This document shows positions 9,494-16,896 of a stretch of 64,000 bases of DNA, one piece after another. A program made the position numbers and the translations under genes. The stretch spans positions 52,783-116,782 of the forward strand of contig CAVOGV010000007.1 of NCBI GenBank assembly GCA_963695445.1, in the 5' to 3' direction. The DNA comes from Thiohalocapsa sp963695445 (GTDB taxonomy: Bacteria; Pseudomonadota; Gammaproteobacteria; Chromatiales; Chromatiaceae). The notes beneath the pieces were generated by a model, which was not told where the DNA came from, ran no database searches, and was given only the letters and a program-made list of their open reading frames with translations. Positions within the stretch are counted from its first letter, which is position 1. Every line of letters begins with the position of its first letter.

Positions 9494-10287
9494 TGGGCGT
9501 AACCATTCATGTCAATGGCAAGTCCAACTCTTTGGTGCATAAGGGAAGTATGGGGATCGCCAAGTCCACGCTCCCGGACTTTTGCAAAACACCGTCACCC
9601 GCTGGCCCAGTCCCCATCCCGTATCCCGTCATCATCTCGATGTCAAACTCCCTCGCGAAGGGGACAAAGACAGTCAAGGTAGATGGAAAGCAGATGGCCG
9701 CGGTCAAAGGGTCTGAGTTCAGTCGGTGCAATGGCGATGAGCCAGGGACCGCTGGGGGGGTTAAATCCAGCACCAACATGAAGGAGGCAACATGGTTGTT
9801 GTACTCCTTCGACGTGAAGTTGGATGGGAAGAATGCTTGTCGGTTGAGCGACAAGATGATGATGAATCATGGGAATACGGTTTGCCTAGGCGGCTGGCTT
9901 CAGGCCTATGTGGCCGCTAATAGGAACAAAAGCCTCGACGACGCCTGCAAGGCCTTGCGTGAATACATTGATGATATGATTGGTGAGGGCCGAAGGGGAA
10001 AACGTGGTGAGCACTATCCAGGGAGAGGCCTTGAAGAACGAATGAATCAGAACATGGGAATCGGCCTACAGAAGGGCAATGAAGGATTCCCGCCTGGAAC
10101 ACCTGAGTGGGATACGCATGACGATGAAATCCGAAAACTTCAAAATGATCTTGGTGAAAAAACGGACGAGTTTGAGGACGATTGTGAACAATATAATTTC
10201 CGAGGAAAAAAACAATTCTTAAACAACGCGAGAGATTGGCAAGAGAAGCATCGACCTACTGCCGCTGATTGGCAGCCAAGTCTGTGA
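9493..10287 (+). CDS. PAAR-like DUF4150 protein with C-terminal extension (candidate specialised effector)
   Basis: 264 residues. The first 140 are a DUF4150/PAAR-like spike tip: MGVTIHVNG, then PDFCKTPSPAGPVPIPYP, KVDGKQMAAVKGSEF, and a GTAGGVKSS segment. Residues about 141-264 are hydrophilic, rich in Asp/Glu/Lys, and match no domain I recognise; this is where effector domains sit in specialised PAAR proteins. I chose the ATG at 9493 because it overlaps the preceding stop as TGATG, with GGAGG at 9481-9485. GC drops markedly in the second half. The gene that follows 165 bases later is the obvious immunity candidate. Confidence 0.82.
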   Translation: MGVTIHVNGKSNSLVHKGSMGIAKSTLPDFCKTPSPAGPVPIPYPVIISMSNSLAKGTKTVKVDGKQMAAVKGSEFSRCNGDEPGTAGGVKSSTNMKEATWLLYSFDVKLDGKNACRLSDKMMMNHGNTVCLGGWLQAYVAANRNKSLDDACKALREYIDDMIGEGRRGKRGEHYPGRGLEERMNQNMGIGLQKGNEGFPPGTPEWDTHDDEIRKLQNDLGEKTDEFEDDCEQYNFRGKKQFLNNARDWQEKHRPTAADWQPSL

Positions 10288-10452
10288 TCCTTGTGCGCAT
10301 GGCGTTCGCTATTTCTCTAACGGCTTTACAGTGCGACGGATAACTGAATAGCCTGCAACAGCAGGCGCGCTTGAACTACATTGGTGAGTGCGAAGAGTCA
10401 AATAGATCCTGAATAACCGTTTAATACACCGTAGATAGTCGGCGAGAAATTT

Positions 10453-11205
10453 ATGATCGATGAAGAACCACGCAAGCTTGGTCGACCTCGTTGGGAAGAG
10501 TTAGTCGCGTTGCTCAGTATGGATGTCGTTATCCCATTCTTCGACCTTATGGGATTGCAAATAAGTATGCCTAGTGATCTACAGGGCGTATTTCGCCGGG
10601 TGATTCTGGACGCCCGCAAAAATGCCGACGCGGCTTCTGACAAGACTCGGTCCTTCCCCGAGGAGACTATTGCAGCAGTAAGTTTGACTTTAGGTGTCGA
10701 AGCAAGCTCAAGGCTCGTCTGGTGGAACGACAATGTATTCTTATGGGATTCTACACAGGACAATGTACACCTTCGCAAGTGGACCAGTATCGTTCGGCAC
10801 TGTGCCAGAGATCCCGGTCGGTGGGCTCAACTCGGCTTCCCAACCTGGTTCAGTCCTGATCAATTTTATCAGTCTAGGGATCTAACAGATTATCAGACAC
10901 TCCAGGACGACGTAGATGCCAAGCCACTCTCGGACTGGGACCTACATTTATACTCCCTACGTTTATATGATGACAACGTGTACGAGAAAAGCGTGGATCG
11001 AGTGCCAGACGGGCCACGACTCTATGTCAAACCTACGGTGAGAGCCTACCGGGGATATCAGTTCTGGAATCTAGCACTGAAAGCAATGAACTCCAGTCAA
11101 CGTGACGACTTGTGGCATCAAGCGCGTAGAATTGCACGTGAAGAGGAGATCCTAAGCGATTTTAGGTCGCTTCCTCACCCGACGGTCTTAGACATTCTGC
11201 AATGA
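10453..11205 (+). CDS. Hypothetical protein after the PAAR-like gene, candidate immunity protein
   Basis: 250 residues, unrecognised. There is no signal peptide and no membrane segment, so it would be cytoplasmic. The sequence is Trp-rich (about eight) and contains an RRVILDARKNADAASD helix and a C-terminal charged helix. Codon use and GC are lower than in the T6SS core, as for the last part of the PAAR-like gene. It lies directly downstream of a PAAR-like protein with a variable C-terminus, where immunity genes are usually found, so it is a candidate immunity protein; this is inference from position only. It overlaps the following small ORF by ATGA. Confidence 0.6.
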   Translation: MIDEEPRKLGRPRWEELVALLSMDVVIPFFDLMGLQISMPSDLQGVFRRVILDARKNADAASDKTRSFPEETIAAVSLTLGVEASSRLVWWNDNVFLWDSTQDNVHLRKWTSIVRHCARDPGRWAQLGFPTWFSPDQFYQSRDLTDYQTLQDDVDAKPLSDWDLHLYSLRLYDDNVYEKSVDRVPDGPRLYVKPTVRAYRGYQFWNLALKAMNSSQRDDLWHQARRIAREEEILSDFRSLPHPTVLDILQ

Positions 11206-11366
11206 AAGACATCGAAAATCCTCCTGATGAAGGGTTCAGTGAGGTAATGCCGAGCGATCCCGAACAAGTGACGGCATACGCGAAACGGCTCCGTATACGA
11301 TTTCCACAGGAGGCTGAGGGATTGAATGAAGAACATCTGGATGTTCGATATCCGAAAGTATCTTGA
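11202..11366 (+). CDS. Small 54-residue ORF, coupled to the previous gene
   Basis: This ORF starts with an ATG that overlaps the stop of the preceding gene as ATGA. It encodes 54 residues (start MKDIENPPDEGF, end DVRYPKVS) and overlaps the next gene start by about 40 bases. It could be a real small protein, a leader, or the N-terminal part of the next gene split by a frameshift. I recognise no family. Confidence 0.4.
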   Translation: MKDIENPPDEGFSEVMPSDPEQVTAYAKRLRIRFPQEAEGLNEEHLDVRYPKVS

Positions 11367-12036
11367 GGATTGTCTACGACTTGGGATTAGAGACCCACGC
11401 GATGTGGTTCGCTTTCTTGCTTTAGAGCTGTTTTTTACCGAACCAAGACGCTCGCCCTTTCTGCAAGCTGTGACAAGACGGATACTCGAAGCCGACGGTG
11501 ACTGGAGTGGTACAAAGCGCCTGGGACTCTCATCTATAAGCATGTTGTTGGTAGATCAATTCCGGGGATTCGGGAACCAGATCTTGGTACATGGGATTTT
11601 CGATAACAAGAACGTCCTTGTTCTACTTTGTCATGCAGGGACAGGGAGGGGCCAGGTCTTGCAATGCAACATGGGGCCTCGGTGGATCGGGATCGGTGGT
11701 TGTCAAGGTGGCTTGCGCTTGTTCGCTTTGCGCCACGCAGAGCATCACAGCTCGGGGGATGAGATGCGCAAATTTTCAGCGCCTCCGTTGCCAGATTGCG
11801 GGATCTCGTTTGCCATGAAAGATCGCCAGAACGACGATCGATACGGCTTCCTGCCGGTAGTAAATGCTATATGGAAAGCGCTGCAACGTCATGCGCCGAA
11901 CGTCTACATGGACGACAGTGGAAAAAGAGTGAAAAAGGGGCCGAGGTCAATTACATGGCCACCCAATCTGCCATTCGCGAGATCTAAGGAAACGCTCCGC
12001 GACTGCTGGCAAGTACTCGTTCGGAGAACGCCATGA
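11326..12036 (+). CDS. Hypothetical protein in the T6SS cargo zone
   Basis: 236 residues, unrecognised. The N-terminal 65 residues (YLEDCLRLGIRDPRDVVRFL, then FTEPRRSPFLQAVTRRIL) have the arrangement I have often seen in small proteins beside PAAR and VgrG genes, but I cannot name the family. The C-terminal part is Gly/Cys-containing and basic. No signal peptide is seen. Its stop overlaps the start of the peptidoglycan-binding hydrolase gene, so it could be the cognate immunity protein or an adaptor for that enzyme; this is positional inference. The start may be wrong if the overlapping small ORF 11202-11366 is its true N-terminus. Confidence 0.5.
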   Translation: MKNIWMFDIRKYLEDCLRLGIRDPRDVVRFLALELFFTEPRRSPFLQAVTRRILEADGDWSGTKRLGLSSISMLLVDQFRGFGNQILVHGIFDNKNVLVLLCHAGTGRGQVLQCNMGPRWIGIGGCQGGLRLFALRHAEHHSSGDEMRKFSAPPLPDCGISFAMKDRQNDDRYGFLPVVNAIWKALQRHAPNVYMDDSGKRVKKGPRSITWPPNLPFARSKETLRDCWQVLVRRTP

Positions 12037-12839
12037 TGACAACACTAGCAAGGGTGCTGAACAACGGCTCTCGCGGTACCGACGTAGCCGACGTACAGAA
12101 GGCGCTGAATCAACTGCCTTCCGGACTGGCACAGCTGGTGCCCGATGGCATCTACGGGAACAAGACTGCCAGTCGCGTGAAGGAATTCCAGGGTCAGAAC
12201 CGGCTCTCGAAGGACGGTATTTTTGGGCCTTTGAGCTTCGCCATGTTGTTGAAGCTGCTCGGTGGCCTCGTCGGAACGCCTCCCCGCGGACCGCCGGACA
12301 CACGGTCAGCGATTCGGGATGCGACGATCCGGGAAGCCGCCAAGTTGGTCGGGCGGGTCGATTTTTCGCTACTCGCCAATGGCCGCCCGAAGGGCATCGA
12401 TCTCGTCCAGGACATTTTTCGAGAGGCGGCGGGCGTAACGCTAACAGACGCCCATTTCAAGGACCCCGTCACCAAGGCTTGGAGCCCTCAGCCGTTCGTC
12501 GACGGGCAGAAGAAAAACTGGTGCGGGATCTTCTGCGTTTACTGCTATCGCAAAGCCGGGCTGAAGTCGATTACCTGGAACCTGCGGATCGGCGCTCCCA
12601 GCGGCCCAATTCGGCTCAACACCTGGAGCCCGCAGTTCGTTCAGAACATCAAACTCGCGGACATGGGCGCAGTGGCAACGCGCCAGCATCATTTCTTGAT
12701 TGAGAAAGTCGGTCCCACGAACCCGCATACGCCCAGTTTAGATACGATTGACGGCAATCTCCTAGCCGGCAGGATAGAGCGCCGCAAAGGGCACCACCGA
12801 GTGGGTAAGGACAATTTCAACTACTACTCGCTGACTTGA
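12033..12839 (+). CDS. Peptidoglycan-binding protein with papain/CHAP-like amidase domain (candidate T6SS effector)
   Basis: 268 residues. Residues about 3-75 are a PG_binding_1 domain (GSRGTDVADVQKALNQL, DGIYGNKTASRVKEFQGQN, DGIFGPLSF). After a Pro/Gly linker, the C-terminal part contains a papain-like nucleophile region WCGIFCVYCYRKAG near residues 163-176 and a later H-H-F-L-I-E strand with D-T-I-D-G-N, consistent with a Cys-His-Asn/Asp triad of CHAP or NlpC/P60-like amidases. There is no signal peptide, which fits delivery by T6SS rather than Sec. It is the last gene of the VgrG cargo run and overlaps the preceding gene. ATG codons at 12033 and 12036 are both possible. Confidence 0.75.
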   Translation: MMTTLARVLNNGSRGTDVADVQKALNQLPSGLAQLVPDGIYGNKTASRVKEFQGQNRLSKDGIFGPLSFAMLLKLLGGLVGTPPRGPPDTRSAIRDATIREAAKLVGRVDFSLLANGRPKGIDLVQDIFREAAGVTLTDAHFKDPVTKAWSPQPFVDGQKKNWCGIFCVYCYRKAGLKSITWNLRIGAPSGPIRLNTWSPQFVQNIKLADMGAVATRQHHFLIEKVGPTNPHTPSLDTIDGNLLAGRIERRKGHHRVGKDNFNYYSLT

Positions 12840-13029
12840 GTGCTGCCAGCCAACCCGACTCCATTTTGGGTTCACGGACGCACCTTGGGCCAAGTGACCT
12901 GAGGGTCGGAGGGTCAGGTTTTGACCGGTGCATCCCTCAAGGGCACGGAGGACTATGGACGACCGTGAAATCGGCCTGCTGCCTTTCGCTCCCCCTTTGG
13001 CAAGATGATGAAAAGCTGTTTGGGTTGGG

Positions 13030-13249
13030 TCAGTAGATGATCCGGTGGCCCTGGTAGACCAGTTCCCGGACATCCTCCCGGCCTTCAGTTTTTGGAACGG
13101 GCCTGCCCACCTTTCGAAACGCGTCCAGATTCTCGACCGAGGCGATGATCCGTTCCGGGAAACGCTGGGCGTAGTGCGGTGAGTCCTTGGAGCTGTGCGC
13201 CTTCAGATCCCGGATATCAGCCCTAGTATCTTGATCATTTAATCACCAT
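13030..13249 (-). pseudogene. RelE/ParE-family toxin remnant
   Basis: On the minus strand, reading from about 13220, the translation ADIRDLKAHSSKDSPHYAQR followed by F-P-E-R-I-I-A and VRELVYQGHRIIY is a clear ParE-type toxin. The start region (ATG at 13249, M-V-I-K) is followed by TGA where Trp is usual and then by a frame change. The protein also stops immediately after the conserved R-I-I-Y, before the final strand. Three lesions in 70 codons make this a genuine pseudogene. Confidence 0.7.
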
Positions 13250-13331
13250 TTCCCGCCAACTCGGCCTTGACCTGCTCATTGGGTATGGTCCGGTCTGCCT
13301 CGAGATCGGCTAGCCCTTCCTTGACTTTCTG
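13239..13331 (-). pseudogene. C-terminal fragment of a ParD/CopG-type antitoxin
   Basis: The last 30 residues (KVKEGLADLEADRTIPNEQV, ending AGNGD) have the typical antitoxin tail pattern in which a conserved GLADxEAGR helix is followed by P-H-E-E-V. Its stop overlaps the start of the adjacent toxin remnant in the normal antitoxin-toxin order. The DNA-binding N-terminus is missing; it is replaced by an out-of-place PIN-domain fragment. Confidence 0.55.
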
Positions 13332-13394
13332 TTGGTTACAGTCTACGCAGGTGGAGACGACAACTAGCCTGACACAGGTAGATCGGCTGCGTCT

Positions 13395-13580
13395 CGAAGT
13401 AATTACGGTATTGGGCAACTGCTGCGGGTCCGCAGTGCCTTGGAGAATTTCCGGCACGATGGTCGTGCATATCTCGATGTCTACCCCTGTTCTTAACAGC
13501 GCCTTCAATCGCTCGATTGCCGGATTGGTGGCCGCTTTAGAGAAATCCATCCAAACCGAGGTCTCGACGAGATACACTGC
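13395..13580 (-). pseudogene. VapC-like PIN-domain remnant
   Basis: The translation VYLVETSVWMDFSKAATNPA, then ERLKALLRTGVDIEICTTIV and PEILQG, is a typical VapC PIN N-terminal half, with D replaced by E at the first acidic position (LVETS rather than LVDTS). The second half, with the remaining acidic residues, is absent. Fused in frame to the antitoxin fragment downstream, it is a decayed toxin segment. Confidence 0.6.
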
Positions 13581-13742
13581 TAACGTTATGGCCCCACGAC
13601 TGCTCGTGTTGAAAGGGTTGCCTGTGTGGGGCCAGCGTTCCGAGGCGGATGGGTCGTAGGGAGATAAGCCAGTGGAAGGGCACTGGGTCTGCGATAATGG
13701 CCTAGGGCTGCAAATAGCAAAGCGACCAATGGGAGACCGTCT

Positions 13743-14399
13743 GTGCCGACATTCTACTATTCCCGCGATTCCGAACACCTGCGCCGATTGATCCAGCGAA
13801 CCGAAGGACCGAGCATTGGCGTGCCCTCAACTGTGTTTATCGTTAAGACGCACGTGGGGGATGAAATCCACATCCCAACGCGTCTGCTGACTAAGCACGC
13901 AACGATCGTCGTCGGTGGCCGCAAGAGCACCAAGTCTGGGCATAGTATTGTTGTGACGGTGACCAATCGCGTTAGTCGCACAACTGCTGTTTCCAGCGGA
14001 GGAACCAAAGACGCCATCACAGCATTGGCGGGTGAGGCGGTCCGAGGCGCGGCGAAGCACCTTGCCAAGCCATTGATCGACAATGCCGGCAAAGCGGTTG
14101 AGAAGGAGATTACGAACAAGCTCGGGCGTCGGGTCGGCGGAAACAGCGCGATGGGTGTCGGCGGCTATTCAGCGCGACAAGCGGGCGGTTTTGCTGCAAG
14201 GCAATTGACCGGTCTCGCCGTCAAAACCGCGGCGAGCAAAGCGGTTTCTGCTGCTGCAGGTGGCCCTGCGGGTATCCTCGAACTCGCGATCTCGGCGGCT
14301 TCAACTGGCCCCGGCGCCGAACGGCACCATACCACCATGACAGGTAAGAGTTCGGCCGGTGTTCCTGTCACGATCTTTGTCAGCGGCGCAAGACCCTGA
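13743..14399 (+). CDS. Hypothetical protein with Ala/Gly-rich hydrophobic C-terminal half
   Basis: 218 residues from a GTG start at 13743 with GGGAG 9 bases upstream. Residues 1-80 are beta-like and basic. Residues about 85-195 are Ala/Gly-rich with repeated small residues (GGYSARQAGGFAARQLTGLA, KTAASKAVSAAAGGPAG). This resembles glycine-zipper or pore-forming segments, but I recognise no family. It sits between the toxin-antitoxin remnants and the TIR-FHA gene in the T6SS cargo zone. Possible roles include a membrane-acting effector, but this is speculation. Confidence 0.5.
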   Translation: MPTFYYSRDSEHLRRLIQRTEGPSIGVPSTVFIVKTHVGDEIHIPTRLLTKHATIVVGGRKSTKSGHSIVVTVTNRVSRTTAVSSGGTKDAITALAGEAVRGAAKHLAKPLIDNAGKAVEKEITNKLGRRVGGNSAMGVGGYSARQAGGFAARQLTGLAVKTAASKAVSAAAGGPAGILELAISAASTGPGAERHHTTMTGKSSAGVPVTIFVSGARP

Positions 14400-14780
14400 T
14401 CCCGCGCGGTTCCTGTGGCCTTCTGGACTTGAAAGCAAACAGGCGTCACGCACCACACGGAGCCGCGTGATTGCGAGGCCTGTGCCGCCGGGCTGCTGCG
14501 GCTGCTTCTGATCGTCACAACGCTCCGCCCTCGTTTCGGGCGCGACTTCGAGGCTTGCATCCGTGAATGCGCGGAGGGTTCAGTTGCCGCTTGGTAGTCT
14601 AAGGCCCGACACCTGGTGCAGGACCAAATTGCCGAGGAGACGGAGTCTGTACAGTGTATAAGACGTTCTCGCTCCGGCATTCCGATGCGATCATTGATAC
14701 CTGCCGGCGGCAGTGTCATTCTTCTCGAATGGAGACAGGGGCATCTTCCAAGCTGAACTGTGCATCTCCGTGTTCGAGTT
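14400..14780 (+). other. Non-coding gap, no gene recognised
   Basis: About 380 bases between the Ala/Gly-rich protein and the TIR-FHA gene. I see no convincing ORF on either strand and no clear terminator. It may hold the promoter of the TIR-FHA gene, but no hexamer pair stands out. Confidence 0.4.
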
Positions 14781-15568
14781 ATGACGCAAATCTTCATCAG
14801 TCATTCAAGCCGGGACCGCGATTTCGTCGTTGCACGGCTTAAGCCGGCGCTAGAGGCCTGTGGCTTAGAGGCCTGGTGTTCGTCGACGGATCTCAAGATC
14901 GCGGCGAATTGGGAGCAGCAGATTCGCGCGGCGTTGGCACGAGCAGACTGGTTTGTTGTCGTGCTGTCGCCGGACGCGCAGCGTTCGGAGTGGGTCCAGG
15001 CCGAGACGCATTGGGCCGTGGAGCATTTGATGGGGCGGGTGATCCCAATCATGGCGCGGAGTTGTCGGCCAGTTGACTTACACCTGCGACTGGGTACATT
15101 ACAGTTCGTCGACTTTCGAGCGGATTTCGGGTTAGCTATTCGCGACTTGGTGGCGTTGATCCAGGCTGCCGAGCACGATCATTCGACGGGATGCCTGGGC
15201 TTGACCGCGGCTGATGGCTCGGAGCGGACGACCCTGGTTGCGCAGTCGCGGCACGCATCACTCGTGGTGCGAGTCGTCCGCGTCTCATGCGGCCGAGTAT
15301 GAGGAACGCCTGCATGTGCATAACTCGGCGACGATCGGTCGTTCTCCGCAGGCGCATTTGCGTGTGGACGATGATTGTGTGTCCCGACGCCATGCACGCG
15401 TTGATGCGGTGACAGTTCGACGGGAGGGTTTGCCTCACGGTGATGGACCTCGACAGCGCAAACGGAACGTTTTTGAACGGCGAACCGGTCCAGGTACCTC
15501 GGAGGATTGCACCGGGCGATATCGTGGCGGTCGGAAGCTGCGAGTTGCATGTCCGGGAGATCGCTTGA
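14781..15568 (+). CDS. TIR domain protein fused to an FHA domain, two frameshifts
   Basis: Three frames together make one gene of about 260 residues. The first frame (from ATG 14781) is a TIR domain: TQIFISHSSRDRDFV, WCSSTDLKIAANWEQQI, WFVVVLSPDAQRSEW and a Glu at residue 75 (VQAE), the position of the NADase Glu in bacterial TIRs. From about 15275 the second frame carries an FHA core, HVHNSATIGRSPQAHLRV and SRRHARVDAV. The third frame (about 15410 onward) ends it with VMDLDSANGTFLNGEPVQV and GDIVAVGSCELHV. Frames change near 15275 and 15405. FHA domains bind phosphothreonine, and this locus has a PP2C phosphatase (pppA), so the fusion may be tied to T6SS phospho-regulation or be a TIR effector. 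The domains are clear; the function is inference. Confidence 0.75.
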
Positions 15569-15637
15569 ATATGCGTGTCCCAAGGGTCTCCGGCCAGTAG
15601 ATGATCGGGGGCAACAACATGTCAGGGGGCTTGGACC

Positions 15638-16895
15638 TTGCCGATCATCGAGTCGATTGTCTCGCAACATGCTGAAGAAGCAGCGTTCCTATGGCTGCTT
15701 CGCGATCTCGCGGTCGCCGCCCCCCACTATTCGCTGCAGGATCTCGCTGACCTCGATGAGCGAGTTGAGGCGCACATCGACGGGCTGCGCGTCGCCGGAG
15801 ACCCTGGCTGGGTATTTTGCTGCCGAAGGGATTGACAGCAGCAGGAGAGCGGAGAGGTCTTTGCCGCCGCGGTGATCGCCTTGGAGGGCAACGAGTCGCA
15901 GCAGCTTCGGGAGGTCTACGGGCGGTGGAGACTGGCCCCGGAGACCGAGCGTCGGCTTGATTTCGCGCCATTGGGTGGATTGATCCCGATCGACTCAAAG
16001 GGAAGATCGCCGCGCTGCTGTGTTCGGACTCGCCCATGTGGCGGCGCGTTGGGATCAGCGGCCTGCGCGGTCGCATCGGGTTGACTGTGGTGATCACCTG
16101 CTGAGAGCAATTGATGACCCCGATCCCGGCCTCAAGACACGCGCGCTGCGTGCCGCCGGCGAGACGGGGCGTCGGGATCTACTGGCTGCTTTGTTGCAGG
16201 GGCAACTCCGACACAATGATCCGGCATGTGCGTTCTGGGCGGCGTGGTCGGCGGTGCTGTTGGGCGATCGCGGTGCGGGAGTTGCGTCGCTCAAGAACAT
16301 CGCGTTGACCGAGGGGCCCTTCTCTACGCGCGCTATCCAGCTCCTGCTCCGCGTTCTCGATTCCGGCGACGCTGCTGATTGGCTCAAGGCGTTGTCGCGA
16401 GCACCCGGTCGGCGGCGTGACCTGATCATTGGCTGCGCCATCCGCGGCGATGTCGCCTATGTGCCCTGGCTAATTCAGCAAATGACCGAGACGCCCGAGT
16501 GGGCGCGGGTCGCGGGGGAGGCATTCAGCATGATCACCGGTGCGGACCTCGCGTATGAGGATCTCGATGCTGATCAGCCGGACGGTTTCGAGGCCGGTCC
16601 GACGGAGGCACCGGCCGACGAGGACGTCAACATGGACCCGGATGAAGACCTGCCGTGGCCCAAGCCGGCGCGGATACAGGCCTGGTGGGACGCCAACCTG
16701 GGGCGGTTCAGCGCCGGAACGCGTTACCTAGCGGGTAGCCCGATCACGGAACCCAACTGCAGATGCCTATTAGCGACTGGAATGCAGAGGCAGCGTATCG
16801 CGGCTGCCCTTGAGCTTGCGTTGATGCATGCCGACGCGCCGTTGTTTGAAACGCGGGCGCCCGGCCGTAGGCAACAGGCATTGTTGGCGCTCTGA
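15638..16895 (+). pseudogene. TIGR02270 family protein, broken by several frameshifts
   Basis: Family recognised from ESIVSQHAEEAAFLWLLRDL, DLADLDERVEAHIDGLRVAG and, further on, EVFAAAVIALEGN, then GLKTRALRAAGETGRRDLL and HNDPACAFWAAWSAVLLGDR. These HEAT-like T6SS-associated proteins are uncharacterised. The pieces are in different frames: the start near 15638, a -1/+1 pair near 15810-15860, shifts near 15960 and 16085, and a final long open frame from about 16085 to the stop at 16895. Four or more breaks could be sequencing errors or decay. Its stop lies only one base from the clpV stop on the other strand, so the two genes converge. Confidence 0.7.
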
Positions 16896-16896
16896 G

